DNA of 64,000 bases from Plantago ovata (taxonomy: Eukaryota > Streptophyta > Magnoliopsida > Lamiales > Plantaginaceae). Shown in pieces: positions 43,946 to 56,097 of this stretch. The translations under genes were made by a program, and so were the position numbers. Every line of letters starts with the position of its first letter. Position 1 is the stretch's first letter. The stretch is from NCBI GenBank assembly GCA_028274465.1, contig CM051455.1, positions 125,461,462 through 125,525,461 on the forward strand, in the 5' to 3' direction. The notes beneath the pieces are model-generated. The model was given only the letters and a program-made list of their open reading frames with translations, was not told the origin of the DNA and ran no database searches.

Positions 43946-44949
43946 AAATTTTGTGAGACATTCCGAGTAATATTGTAACGCCCCAAAACCAAAATAGGGA
44001 ACGTTCGGCCGTGTATCGTGAGATGGGCTCACGCCAACACAAAGTCTATCATTTTTATTCTCAATATACAATAATCAACTCGAATGGTAATACAGATCGT
44101 CTAAAAATCCCATATACAAATCAATACAAACTATTATCCTCAATAACATAAACCATTCGAGTACAACAAAAAGAAAAAAGAATCTAAATAATACAAATCT
44201 TCATTATGTAACTCCACCGAATAACCTTCAAGAACTCCACATATACTATAATCCGATGAACCCCATTAAAAAGTCTCCACAATGCCAAAATCACTTTTAC
44301 ACTGAAACTGAGGGAGTAAGGGGGTAAGCTACTAACTCACGGGAAAGCTAATAACTCGTAAGAAAAACTCTTGACAATCTTACCGGCTCAAGCACATGTT
44401 TCAAAAATACATTTGTCACCCAAATACAAAATATTTAGCATGGTATAAATTACGGAACACTTAGCTCGAATCATACGTACACACTATGGCCACACGTACA
44501 GTGGTGGCACACCGTGCCGGCTTTCACACATAACAATACACAAAACGAAACACTGGGAGTACTCCAAAGCACGACAATCCCCTCGAAAGGGTCACACACG
44601 TCATAGGCATACCGATGAGCGGAAACATACACTTAACCATGCTTTCACAAATGAATTATTTTTCACAAACAACAAAAGTACAGTTTGGAAATTCACATAT
44701 ATACTTGATCCTCAGTGAAAAAGATATTAGATCAAGTCTCATACATTGATATAATATCAACAGTTTCAGAATATCAACAATTTACAAACTATCACAACAT
44801 TTCTTTATTTTAAAAATAGAAGCAAAAATGTCAAGAATCCCCCTTACCTTGATTCCAACAAATCACCAATGTTCGCCTGAGTTGATCGGTGTAAACCTCA
44901 ACTAGTCACACCAACCCTTTCTGCACCTTACTAACCATGTACCATCTTG
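43946..44949. other. Spacer, possible decayed LTR sequence
   Basis: No gene. TGTAACGCCCCAAAACC at about 43975 and the CTTACCTTGATTCC near 44847 look like repeat-borne sequence, but I cannot name a family. Confidence 0.35.
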
Positions 44950-45193
44950 TCTTTTGTTGGAACTTGGGTGTTCACCCGGGGAATGTGAGAGTAAGAAGAG
45001 GAACAAGAGGGTGATAACAAAATGAAACCCGTATATTGACATTGCTAAAATACAACAATAAAGAAATTTATAAAGTAAACTTCCCTTTCTTTCTTCACGT
45101 CACAGAATGTCATGTCTTCAAGCAACTCCGGCATGGTAACGAATAACAATAAATCAACAAGAAGGCGAGTAGAGTCGATGGTTGGACCATCTC

Positions 45194-45435
45194 TCCTTAA
45201 GACAAATACTTGCCCCGGATAAAATTACTCTGTCAATGAGAAATTATTGCACACATAAACTACTTGAATTAGTGTATCCGTGATGATTTCAAGATGTTTC
45301 CATAAATAAAAAGGTCCGGTCCAAAAAGTCCAAACATTAATTAATGTGGTCACTAGATATCAAACCTGGAACCTCCTGGATGGGAGACTTGGTATTGTTC
45401 CGCTGCGCCAACACTCCTTAAGACAAATACTTGCC
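45194..45435 (-). mobile_element. tRNA-derived SINE, minus copy, 21-bp duplication
   Basis: On the minus strand the head at 45414 reads GTGTTGGCGCAGCGGAAC, with an A-box-like TGGCGCAGCGG, and then AGGTTTGATATC, a B-box-like element about 50 bases later. The body ends near 45217. The perfect 21-bp repeat TCCTTAAGACAAATACTTGCC lies at 45194-45214 and 45415-45435, the expected target duplication for a retroposed SINE. It is highly similar to the plus copy at 45795. Confidence 0.65.
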
Positions 45436-45794
45436 GACGGAATAATGCAATCTATCTCCCAGGATAAAACTACTCTGTAGACGACTAAGGAGCACTCCAA
45501 TAGTCGAATCTGGCGAACTTACTTTGAGTATGATTGAGTGCAAAGAGAAAGCAAATGAGAAGAGAAGTATCAAATGCCTTGTATGTGTGTTTGGGAATGA
45601 ACCATATTCACATATTTATACTTCTCAAGAGACTTCATTGAAAGTGTGCAAAACCCTTCAAAAAGACTTCCATGAATAGTCACACAACTATTCATAAAGT
45701 GTCATACACTTTCGGAAAAGCAACCAATATCCAAAAGTCAAAAAAATTCGCCTGGAGTGGATAGATACGAAACTGCCGAAGTCTCTTCACCAAG

Positions 45795-45990
45795 AGGTGT
45801 GTTGGCGCAGCGGAACAATACCAAGTCTCCCATCCAGGAGGTTCCAGGTTTGATATCTAGTGACCACATTAATTAATGTTTGGACTTTTTGGGCCGGACC
45901 TTTTTATTTATGGAAACATCGTGAAATCATCACGGATACATTAATTCAAATAGTTTAATTATGTGTGCAATAATTTCTCATTTCACTTGA
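45795..45990 (+). mobile_element. tRNA-derived SINE, plus copy
   Basis: It begins GGTGTGTTGGCGCAGCGG (A-box-like) and has GGTTCCAGGTTTGATATC (B-box-like) at about 45840-45857. It then runs through GGACTTTTTGGGCCGGACC to a tail near 45990. It is about 95% identical by eye to the inverted copy at 45217-45414. No clear target duplication is seen. Confidence 0.6.
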
Positions 45991-46335
45991 GTAATTATTT
46001 ACACTAAACACAAATGACTTTCACACTCCAACAATGCTACTTGAATATTTGGTTGCATATTTCAAACCTCATTTGATCTTTCCCATGAATTTTAGCACAA
46101 TGGATCCAATTGTATTTGAATGACTTAATTCATTCATGTATTGATCAACACACTATGTGCATTAATCACCTTTCACCACACGGGATTTTAGTGACTTAAC
46201 GCCTTAGTGACATCCATTTCAACAAACGGAAATACACGATCGTGAAAACCTTGTTTCCAACATGTTGGGCCCAAATGACCAATACATCGAACGAATTAAA
46301 AGCTCATTCGTTTCACTAAAATTCCCAACATCTTT

Positions 46336-46495
46336 ATCATCCGATCAACAAAGTCCGTCAAGAAAGAACCCAATTATCACATTACGGTCGATAAATTATA
46401 AGTAACTCCAATTCCTTGATCGACCTAAAAATCCAATAACAAGAATTATCCAAACGTTGATGATGGTGGGCAAACTGATCTTTCTTGCTAATCAA
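46336..46495. other. Short spacer between solo LTR and Helitron end
   Basis: No feature recognised. Confidence 0.4.
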
Positions 46496-46496
46496 A

Positions 46497-46526
46497 CTAG
46501 TTTACAACCCGTCGAAAATCGACGGG
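46497..46526 (-). mobile_element. Helitron 3' terminus, minus strand
   Basis: On the minus strand there is a perfect 7-bp stem CCCGTCG..CGACGGG with an ATTTT loop (46508-46526), seven further bases, then CTAG followed by T. A short GC-rich hairpin about ten bases ahead of CTRR with a following T is the defining 3' end of Helitrons. The body therefore extends rightwards. Its 5' TC end was not identified. Confidence 0.65.
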
Positions 46527-46689
46527 TATAAGTTTACCGGTGTGTAAGAATTGTGTTTGATAAAAGAGAATATAAAATCAAAAGTTAAAATAAATAAATG
46601 ATGTGATTATAAAATTAAATCTAAGGTTATTGATATTGTTTTATTTCACATACTGGTGGTATATTGATGAATCCACTATTTTGAACACC

Positions 46690-47401
46690 CAAAGTCATAG
46701 ATCACAAGTTCACTCCCACAAGATCAAAAGGAATAAATTACAATTTGCTCCTCATGTAACACCTAGTGCAGTAGATTTAAAGTCAAAAGTTATAGATTAG
46801 AAATTCGCTCCCCGTGGAACACCATGCAATAACCTCAAAGTAAAAAATATAGATTACAAATTTGTTCCCTTGAAATACACCAATTGCAATAGGCTAAAAG
46901 TCAAAAGGCACGCATGCACAAATTAGCACCCCGCAGGACACCAAGTGCAATAGGCACAAAGCCAAAAGATAGATCACAAAGTTGTTCCTCGTACAACACT
47001 AACTGCAATATTCTCAAAGTAGGAATAATTACAAATTCGCTCCTTGTGGCCACCTAGTGTAGTAGTCTCAAAGTCAAAGGAACAAATTACAAACTCGCTC
47101 CCCTGTGGGACACCTAGTGCAATAGGCTCACTCTTAAAAGATAAAAATTGCGAATTCGGTCCACGTAACACCTACTGCGATAGTCTCCAAAGAAAAAGGA
47201 ATACATGACAAATTCGCTCCTCAGTAGGAAACCTGGTGCAATAGGCTCACACTCCAAAAAATATAAATCACAAATTCACTTCCCGCATATACCTAGTGCA
47301 ATAGGCTCAAAGTCTCTATGTATAAATCACAAATCTGCTCCGCCGTAGGCACCTAGTGCAATAGGCTCACCGTCAAAAGGCATAAATCACAACTCGCTCC
47401 C
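46690..47401. repeat. Degenerate tandem array, about 60-bp unit, about 12 copies
   Basis: The unit is approximately CACCTAGTGCAATAGGCTCA, AAGTCAAAAGGCATA, AATCACAAATTCGCTCC. Copies vary in length and at 10-30% of positions, so the array is old. It follows the Helitron end and probably lies inside that Helitron. Open frames over it are incidental. Confidence 0.9.
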
Positions 47402-49190
47402 AATAATCTCAAATTCAGATATCATTGTAGATAATAATATTTTTTTTCTCTTTTTCGTAATCGGTAAAAGTTAGTTTTGGAGATGCGAAAAGAAAAGATA
47501 AAAGCTCTGAATCATACACCTCCATCCTAAAAGTTCATTTTTTTAGACTGTTTACATTTGATCTTATAATAGTTTTAGAAGGTTTGTATATGAGTGTGGT
47601 ATTTGATTTAATGGCAGAATCCAAAATAAAGTTTTGAAATAAAAGGTTGATAAAAATGAAAAACGTAAACAATCTAAAAAAAAAAAGGGAAAAAATTACG
47701 AAAATAATTAAAAATAAATAAATAAGTATATAATATCACAGGATAGATAAAACAAAGAGTATTCTTTATCATTAGAATTTAAGACTGTGAAGAGTTGAGC
47801 ACGGATTCACCATCAAAGATTGCTAAAGAGTTGTGCGGAATACTAATTTTGCCCTTCTTGCTAACATCGTTAGCGGAAAAACAACATGTTAATCTTCAAG
47901 TTACGAATCATGAGACGAATGAGCACATATTACTACAGGGTATATTTATTTTGGTCTATTTAATAGGCTCTTAACCACAATATTTTCAAATGATAACATT
48001 GGTTACATCGTGCTTAATTTTTTATTTTTTTTCTGATTTTGCTAGTTAAAAATAAACACTTATTATTTCTATTTTTTTTTGCTCAGTATATTGTTTATAT
48101 TTCGAATTATAATTATAATCACATATTATCAATGTGAAAATAAGAAAACTGTGTTGATATTTGTCTGCGATATGTATTGATCATTTAAAGTGTAATATGA
48201 CATTTTTATAATTAATAACACTACAATTTGCATCCTAACTCCAACTCTAGTCTAAGTGAATCAATTACGAAAATAAAATTTTTGAAAGGACAAAAAATTT
48301 ATTGATAACCATAAAGTCTTCGTAGAATTTACTTTTCATAGTTATAAATTATAACCTTAACTACTTCTTTCATATTAGTTAAAATTTAACACTCTATTTT
48401 GTCATGTAGAATTGTTTATTATATTTATGAGATATAATGTGAAATGTAACTTGAGGTCCAAAACGTCCTTAAAAGGAGTTAAGCAAACAAAGTACTATTA
48501 AAAACGAACCATGATAAATGAAATCATATAAAGTGAGCTAATTGAATAAAAATCGAATTTGATTAAGAAAAGTAAAATAAATAAAAATACTTCTAAATTT
48601 TCATATAGGAGTATAATATAAAGATCATTAAATAATTTATTATTATAATATAGTTTAAAATTAATTTATAATTAAAATAGAAATTTGAGAAAAAAGAGTC
48701 AAATAAAAATTTTACCTTGGAAGGAAGAGTATAGTATCTATCATGATATTGTAAAAAACCATCAAAATAAAAGAGAATTAAAATAATGAAGGAGAAAAAC
48801 AACGAAAATGAACATATGAGAATGGGCATGAATTGAAGTTCATAGTTAAGAAGAATATATTTTTACCGTGAGAAGGTAAGAAAATGAATATAAATTTATA
48901 ATTAATGAATAAATTTATTAGAGTTTGTATCACTTCTTAAATATAGCTCCATTAATCATGGTAGCAACTAACGCTAATGAGTATGTAGTAATATCAAATT
49001 TTTAAAGTGGCAAGAAGATATTCAAATTGATTAGTCTATCATAATAATAAAAAAATCAGGCTTGGAATTGAATTAGAAAAGGTAAAAAATCTATTAAAAT
49101 GACATGTAGGATTGGATTAGGCTTGGATAGAATAAATGATTTTGATTGGTCATTGAATAGATGAGGTAGACATGGAGGGCTCTCTTTTAC
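47402..49190. other. AT-rich spacer, no gene recognised
   Basis: Very AT-rich, with several open frames that lack any domain. It may in part be the body of the minus-strand Helitron whose end lies at 46497. Confidence 0.4.
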
Positions 49191-49214
49191 ATAATAATAT
49201 ATAATTAATTAAAG

Positions 49215-51008
49215 TAATATAATAAGTCGGTTGATTTACTCAATTGATTGACCTACCAATCAATTTTAATCCGTTGATCTTGCTTATCCAATTTCAATCT
49301 GGTGCGTACATGTGTCATTAGTTAATTAAAAGATGTAGGGTTCGAATCCGGTTGGCGTGATTTTTCTCCATTATTTTTATTATTATTTTTATTGAAGGTG
49401 TTTGGTTTGAATCTTGTTGGCGTGATTTTTCTCTATTATTTGTATCATTATTTTAGTTGAAGGTGTTGGGTTCGAATCTTATTGACGTAATTTTTTTCTT
49501 TTTTATTTATTCTCTTCTTAAATTTTTATTTTTTAACATAAAGTTGTATGACGTATTATACTTAATTTTAAAAATAACCATGATATGTTCTTATAAAAAA
49601 AGACATACTTCCTCCGTCCAATAATAAATGTAACAATTGATTTTGTTGACTTTTTCGATGGTCATTTTGACCTTAAATTATTCTTAAATCATACGATAAA
49701 AATAACTAAAAATATCATATTATGAAACTAGAATGTTTATATGAAGCACTTGACAATATATTCAACTGATGAAGAATACCACTTAACATGCGAAAAAGAT
49801 GCATTGCAGATTTTTGAAGTTAAATGTTTCCAAAGTCTAGAGATGTATCTGATGGTTCTTAACTCATCGGAAGAATACTTTTCGTATGTCTAATATAGTT
49901 CAATTCAAAACTATTAATTACATAACTACAAAAACTATATACATTTATAGCACACCATTTATATTAAGTTTAATTACTCAATTAGTTATTTTTTTATTAC
50001 GTTTGAAGTCATTATGTGAAGATTATATATTCACTCCATTTATTTCAATATATTATTTAATAAAACAATAATGTTTTACAAAATTACGCTTCACACGCGT
50101 AGCGTGTGACGCGGTTCCTAGTAATATAATAAGCCGGTTGATTTACTCAATTGATTGACCTACCAATCAATTTTAATCCGTTGATCTTGCTTATCCAATT
50201 TCAATCTGGTGCGTACATGTGTCATTAGTTAATTAAAATATGTAGGGTTCGAATCCTGTTGGCGTGATTTTTCTCTATTATTTTTATTATTATTTTTATT
50301 GAAGTTGTTTGTTCGAATCTTGTTGGCGTGATTTTTCTCTATTATTTGTATCATTATTTTAGTTGAAGGTGTTGTGTTCGAATCTTATTGACGTAATTTT
50401 TTTCTTTTTTATTTATTCTCTTCTTAAATTTTTATTTTTTAACATAAAGTTGTATGACGTAATATACTTAATTTTAAAAATAACCATGATATGTTCTTAT
50501 AAAAAAAGACATACTTCCTCCGTCCAATAATAAATGTAACACTTGATTTTGTTGACTTTTTTTATGGTCATTTTGACTTTAAATTATTCTTAAATCATAC
50601 GATAAAAATAACTAAAAATATCATATTATGAAATTAGAATGTTTATGTGAAGCACTTGACAATATATTCAACTGATGAAGAATACCAATTAACATGCGAA
50701 AAAGATGCATTGCAGATTTTGAAGTTGAATGTTTCCAAAGTCTAGAGATGTGTATCTGATGGTTCTTAACTCATCGGAAGAATACTTTTTGTATGTCTAA
50801 TATAGTTCAATTCAAAACTATTAATTGTGTAACTACAAAAGCTATATACATTTATTTATAGCACACCATTTATATCAAGTTTAATTACTCAATTAGTTAT
50901 TTTTTATTACGTTTGAAGTCATTATGTGAAAATTATATATTCACTCAATTTATTTTAATATATTATTTAATAAAACAATAATGTTTTAGCGTGTACCGCA
51001 GTTACTAG
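49215..51008 (+). mobile_element. Tandem pair of Helitron-like units, about 900 bp each
   Basis: Unit 1 (49215-50121) and unit 2 (50122-51008) are direct repeats with a few percent difference. Each starts TAATATAATAAG.CGGTTG and ends in CTAG followed by TAATATA. Unit 1 has an intact 3' hairpin CACACGC-GTA-GCGTGTG (50092-50108) ten bases before CTAG. In unit 2 part of that hairpin is lost. Each unit holds three copies of a 60-base motif GGGTTCGAATC.TGTTGGCGTG and a one-ended Stowaway-like piece (CTTCCTCCGTCCAATAAT). Non-autonomous; no Rep/helicase. Confidence 0.75.
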
Positions 51009-51640
51009 TAATATAGATAGATACTGGTAATTAATCAGTGGTTTACCTTCAAAAATGTGATCGAGCTAGACTAGAGTCAGAACGCTGCTTGCGCCTCCAA
51101 TCCTACTCCATGCTTTTCTACACTTTACTCTATAAAACTGTACAAATTCTTACTTAAGACCACCTTCTTAATAAAGACCATGAGATCAAAATCCGGATTA
51201 CTACAACAAAATCCATATGAGTAAAATCTCGGTGGTTATTTGGTTATTACATTTAACTTCAGGGGCTGGGTTGTAAAATAAAAGGTATAACCCCACTAAA
51301 ACCCCCAAATAAGAAAAGAAACAGGTTGATCGCTTTTCATTAGTCACGGAGGAGGAGTAGGAGGAGGAAAAGGAATATAATGAGAAGAAGAAGAAGATGA
51401 TGATGATGACTTTTCGCTGCTATACTAGTACTACTTACTAGTCTTCTTATTAGTTTAATATTTCAACGGAAGGAGGAACTAGTAGTAGTAATTACGCTCT
51501 GATCTGAGGATGGATGATGGAATATTATAGATCGATGGAGAGACATTTGGATCTAATCATCTCCTACTCCCCAACATACATATCAAAAAACATAAGAGTA
51601 CTACCTCTGTAACAAAAATTAAACAATGACAGAGAGAATA
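51009..51640. other. Spacer with AGG/GAA/GAT microsatellites
   Basis: No gene. At 51343-51408 there is a purine microsatellite strip (GGAGGAGTAGGAGGAGG, then AGAAGAAGAAGAAGATGATG), possibly from an untranslated leader, but no supporting coding frame was found. Confidence 0.45.
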
Positions 51641-51649
51641 TGATGAAGA

Positions 51650-52745
51650 TAATTATTTGAACAAAAGTGATGGTATGTTAAAGTTTATAAGAAAATGATT
51701 TTTTATATGTTTGAGTTTTATATATTGTTTTTTTGAGTTTTATGTGGTGTTTGTTTGAATTTTACATCTATCATATGTGAGGATTAGGTGAGGTTTACTT
51801 GATATTAATATTTGCTATGTTGCTTGTCTGAGGCTTACATATATACGTATATATGGTTTTTGTTTGAGTTTTTCATGTATCATATGTGAGATTTACTTGA
51901 GGATAAGTTTTATATGTTTGAGTTATATACACTTTCTTTGAGTTTTATGTGGTGTTTGTTTGGGTTTTACATCTATCATATGTGAGGATGAAAAAAAGTG
52001 AAAAGATTGATGAATCAAAGGAGTTCAAGGAAACAAAAGATCAAGGTAGTTATTTGAAAAAAAGTGATGGTATGTTAAAGTTTATAAGAAAATGATTTTC
52101 TATGTGTTTGAGTTTTATATACTGTTTGTTTGAGTTTTATGTGGTGTTTGTTTAAGTTTTACATCTATCATATGTGAGGGTTAGGGTGAGGTTTACTTGA
52201 TATTAATATTTTGCTATGTTGCATATTTGAGGCTTAGATATATATGTATATATGGTTTTTGTTTGAGTTTTTCATGTATCATATGTGAGATTTACTTGAG
52301 GATAAGTTTTATATGTTTGAGTTTTATATACTGTTTGTTTTGAGTTTTATGTCGTGTTTGTTTGAGTTTTACATCTATCATATGTGACGATGAAAAAAAG
52401 TGAATAAGATTGATGAATCAAAGGATTTCAAGGAAACATAAGATCAAGGTAATTATTTGAACAAAAGTGATGGTATGTTAAAGTTTATAAGAAAATAATT
52501 TTCTATATGTTTGAGTTTTATATACTGTTTGTTTGAGTTTTATGTGGTGTTTGTTTGAGTTTTACATCTATCATATGTGAGGATGAAAAAAAAGTGAATA
52601 AGATTGATGAATCAAAGTAGTTCAAGGAAACATAAGATCAAGGTAATTATTTGAACAAAAGTGATGGTATGTTAAAGTTTATAAGAAAATAATTTTCTAT
52701 ATGTTTGAGTTTTATATACTGTTTGTTTGAGTTTTACATCTATCA
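51650..52745 (+). repeat. Tandem array of about 398-bp units
   Basis: AACAAAAGTGATGGTATG recurs at about 51660, 52055, 52453 and 52652, that is two spacings near 395-398 and one near 199. Within each unit TTTGAGTTTTATAT, GTTTGAGTTTTATGTGGTGT and GAGTTTTACATCTATCATAT are subrepeats. The 199-base copy lacks the middle part with GGTTTACTTGATATTAATATT. No coding sequence. Confidence 0.9.
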
Positions 52746-53988
52746 TCTCGCTTCTCCACCTTCAAAAAAACCACCTTAACCACAACAACCAGCATTATCA
52801 ATAATCATGATCACGTAATAATACATATGAGTTTCATACGAAAATTCAAGTGCAAATAGAAAGATCATCTCACTCAAGCAAATTAGCAAACACCTTATGT
52901 TCAAGTGCAATACTCATCATCATATCATATCAGGGGATTATCAAACTTCGATTTCACCATTCACAGATCCAATCAAGGTTCTACACACGGATCAAACAAT
53001 CTCGTCATTAATCATCATCCAATTCGAATCGATCAAACCAATTCAACAATGAATTTTGTTTCCCAGAGTTTTGAAATCTCCATGGATATGGACCTTCAAA
53101 GTCCATCAATGGGCTGTCCATGGAGTGCAGCAAGCAAACTCGTTGTTCATCCATGGAAGAATATGACCGTCTTTTGAGTTTAACGCTGAGCTGAGAGTTT
53201 AAGCGTTTTATTTATTTCTTCCGTGTTGGTCTGTTACGAGTTTATTCCGGGTTATAAAGAATGACCCATATTCTGGTCCGGATAATATTCTGACCCGCGA
53301 GATATGTGGCTTCTTTGATCTGGTTTGATCTACTTTCTAGTTCCTTTGAGTCTCATTTTGGTCTCACGGATCGAGTGGTCTCACAGGAGACGTTCTCATA
53401 AAACTGTCAATGAGTAATTACTACCCTAATTGTTCCACACTAAAGGTTCATGGGTTTTGGTGTCCGATTAATAGCCCACTACTATCCATGCAACCGGTCT
53501 CGACATATCGGTCCATAAATATAATCACTAGGGCCAAATCGATTTATCAATCTATAAACTATAAACTGACCGAGTCTAAAACCTTCAACTTAAAACTATA
53601 ATTTTCTGCTCCGAAAGAATATAATTATCAGGCTCGGTCCACTCCGTAAACGTCGAATAAAAAAATACGGATCATTACAAATATCCTATCCACGTATCCA
53701 AATGACGTCATACTACGAAAAACAGGCAATTATGAATTATGTCATACTGCTGCTATAGCAATTACGTCATACCAGAAAAATCGTGTCACGGCTCGCCACC
53801 ACCATACAACAGCAAGACCATATCCATATGTAGGTTAAGGCTGTAGCCTGTAGCTAATTGATTAATACTGTGGCCCAAGGTATGGAGTATGGACACACAT
53901 GCGTCGGTCGGTTTCTGCTGGTAACTAGACGAGTTGAGAATTGCTATTCTTATTAAACGAGAATCCAACATGCTTTTTGGGTAGATAG
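52746..53988. other. Spacer, no gene recognised
   Basis: A short + frame at 52905-53177 and a - frame at 53786-53998 have no domain. Nothing else recognised. Confidence 0.4.
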
Positions 53989-54672
53989 TTGTAGACAAAT
54001 GAAATTTGTCTAATTAAATTTAATATTTAAACTTATATATTAAAAGGAAAAATACAATGTTCTAGCAATTTTTGAAATTTTATAAAATTAAATTCCAAAA
54101 TAAAGTTGTTAGATTATTTTTTAATGTATAAATTTAAATATAAATTAAAATCTTAAATATTGGTAAATATATGTGATTTAATTAAAATATAAATCATATA
54201 TGAATGAACCAATAAGAGTGCTCTCTATTTCCTCTCAAATATGGAAAGAGTATTCTTCCTCCACTATAAATAGAGGAGCCCTCATTCACTTCAAGAAACA
54301 ATTCAAGTCACAAGTGAAGACCTAGAGCAAGAGCAAGGAATTCTCTCAAGATCAAGTTTAGAGATTCAAGAAGTTCATCGAAGAGATTGAAAAAATCAAG
54401 CGTTTGATCTAAGAAGAAGCCACAACGCACTTGGGGAAATGTTATTGGGAAGATCAAAATCCGCGAAGGAAGATCAAAACCCAAGAGACTGAAGAAGTTT
54501 TTGAAGTTCTTCATCGAGTTCAAGCCTAAAGAGACGTTTGATTCAAGATCAAGCTAAGAAGCCCCTTGAAGAAAACGTTATTGGAAGATCAAATTCCGTA
54601 AAGGAAGATCAAAATCAGGACGAACTAACCTTCAACAATCCTCTATCACAATACCCTCAATTGATAGAGATG
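53989..54672 (+). mobile_element. LTR with decayed primer site
   Basis: It starts TGTAGACAAATG within a perfect 9-bp hairpin (TAGACAAAT-GAA-ATTTGTCTA). It has a strong TATA box CACTATAAATAGAGGAGCC near 54263, then a leader of GATCAAG and AGATTCAAG repeats and a 60-base internal duplication. It ends close to GATGTTGTACA. The following AAAATTTGATGGCATGTC looks like a decayed tRNA primer site of the TTTGGTGCCGTC type, so this was a 5' LTR. Nothing of the coding part remains. Confidence 0.55.
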
Positions 54673-55475
54673 TTGTACACCAAAATTTGATGGCATGTCG
54701 TGTTATCAACCTCTAGACTTGTGCTTCGTAAAAAAAAAAAAAACCTCTAGACTTGTGTTTTTAAAGGTAATCCATCAAAAATTAGCCCCCATAATTTCCG
54801 ATATATTATACACATTACTAGAAAATAACGCAAAACATGGAGGTTAATATACTAGCCGAAGGTATAAAAACGGACTCAAACTTCTGATACTCTTAGTTAG
54901 ACAGTAAATATAAACCACCTGGAACTGAAGGACTAAAACATTCTGCGGCCTTTATCACTCATCAGTCATCAGTTGATCTTGCATCATAAATCCTCCACTC
55001 GCGCAAAGAAGTTTGGGGCACATCGAGAAGCCACCTCTACATGCGATCGTGTAAACTTTGGGTCAATTGCATTTTTAGTCCTCTAAGTCGTCATTCTCCG
55101 CGTATTTGGTCCTCTTTTTATACAATTCGAATATGATCCCTTATTTGACCCGTCATTGATCCTCTACCTTAGTTGTCATTGTTTGTTATAACCTTATGTA
55201 GTGTTTGGTTGGGTGTATTTGTAGTCAAACTGCACCCAAAACGCATCGTTTTTCATACACATGCTGTTTGTTTGTCAATTTAAGAAAGTGTAATCTGGCT
55301 AGACCGGTTGGGCCGAAAAAATTGGACCGTGTGTTTTGGAGGCCCAAAACACACCTCTTTTTCATACATGCCTACCCATGTATGAAAAATGTACATGGTC
55401 AAGTGCACATGAATTGGGCCTATTAATAGTGAAATTGCCATTGCAAAATGAAAAAGATAAATGCGAAATCTTCCC
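54673..55475. other. Spacer, no gene recognised
   Basis: No coding frame with support. GGGTCAATTGCATTTTTAGTCC near 55060 resembles 20105-20130 and may be a dispersed repeat. Confidence 0.4.
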
Positions 55476-55752
55476 TCCCGTGTATAAAGACGTCCCGCCA
55501 TTTCACTTGTTCCCTTCTAGGTTTCAGCAAATCGACAACAGCCGCCAAATTGGGGAACTTTGTCCGTTGAAGGTAATCTTGCCGGAAATTTTGGAATCCA
55601 AGTCGCAACTTCTCCTTCTACATTTCTATCTTTTCGAGTTGTAAAATGGTTGGGTATTGACGGAGAATTTTGGGTGCACTCTGTAGGTTACGCCTGAGCT
55701 TTTTTAGGATCTGCTGTGAGCGCCGCCCGCCATGGATGCACGGACCACTGCT
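55476..55752 (+). CDS. Possible 5' end of a host gene (first exon)
   Basis: A TATA-like TGTATAAAGA (55481) is followed by about 240 bases of mixed-composition leader. Then GCCGCCCGCCATGG, an excellent plant start context, opens ATGGATGCACGG (MDARTTA, 55732-55752) and ends at a consensus donor GTAAGC. This looks like a first exon reading rightwards. The following intron-like sequence is interrupted by the copia LTR and Mutator-like insertion at 56351, so further exons, if any, lie beyond the window. Only context supports it; there is no domain. Confidence 0.3.
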
Positions 55753-55949
55753 GTAAGCCACCATACCACAACCCTTTCTTGTGTTTTGTGATGTCCACTT
55801 GAGAGTTTGTTCTTTCAGAAATTTTTTGATACTGGTATGCAGTAGCTTAACTTGAGTGGATATAGAAGATGGGGGTTATCTTTATTGTTGGGTATTTGTG
55901 TTTTGTGAAGTCCAGATCTAATAGTATGCAGTAGCTTGAACTTGTGTGG

Positions 55950-56097
55950 ATTTAGGAGATGAGGGTTGTTTTTATTGTTGGCTATTTGTCTTGTTGTTTT
56001 CATTGTTGAGCTTGTGTGGATTTTGGAGATGACGGTTGTTTTTATTGTTGGCTATTTGTCTTGTTGTTTTCATTGTTGAGCTTGTGTGGATTTAGAT
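55950..56097 (+). repeat. Tandem duplication of about 65 bp
   Basis: GGTTGTTTTTATTGTTGGCT, ATTTGTCTTGTTGTTTTCA and TTGTTGAGCTTGTGTGGATTT occur twice in a row, with a third partial copy upstream at 55865. It lies in the presumed first intron of the candidate host gene. Confidence 0.8.

Larger units (their letters stand above)
44950..46335. mobile_element. Solo LTR with duplication TCTTT
   Basis: The LTR runs 44955-46330, starting TGTTGGAA and ending TTCCCAACA (inverted termini). It is flanked by the perfect 5-bp duplication TCTTT (44950-44954, 46331-46335). No internal region is present, so this is a solo LTR, probably of copia type from its TGTTGG..CCAACA ends. It carries two SINE-like copies in opposite orientation, which inflate its length. 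Confidence 0.75.

Noticed and set aside
46690-47401. Possible CRISPR-like array (regular units of about 60 bp)
   Set aside because: Units are contiguous and diverged throughout, with no constant-repeat and unique-spacer pattern, and the DNA is plant nuclear.
52905-53177. 90-codon frame MQYSSSYHIRGL..
   Set aside because: No domain, no conserved-looking composition and no splice or promoter context.
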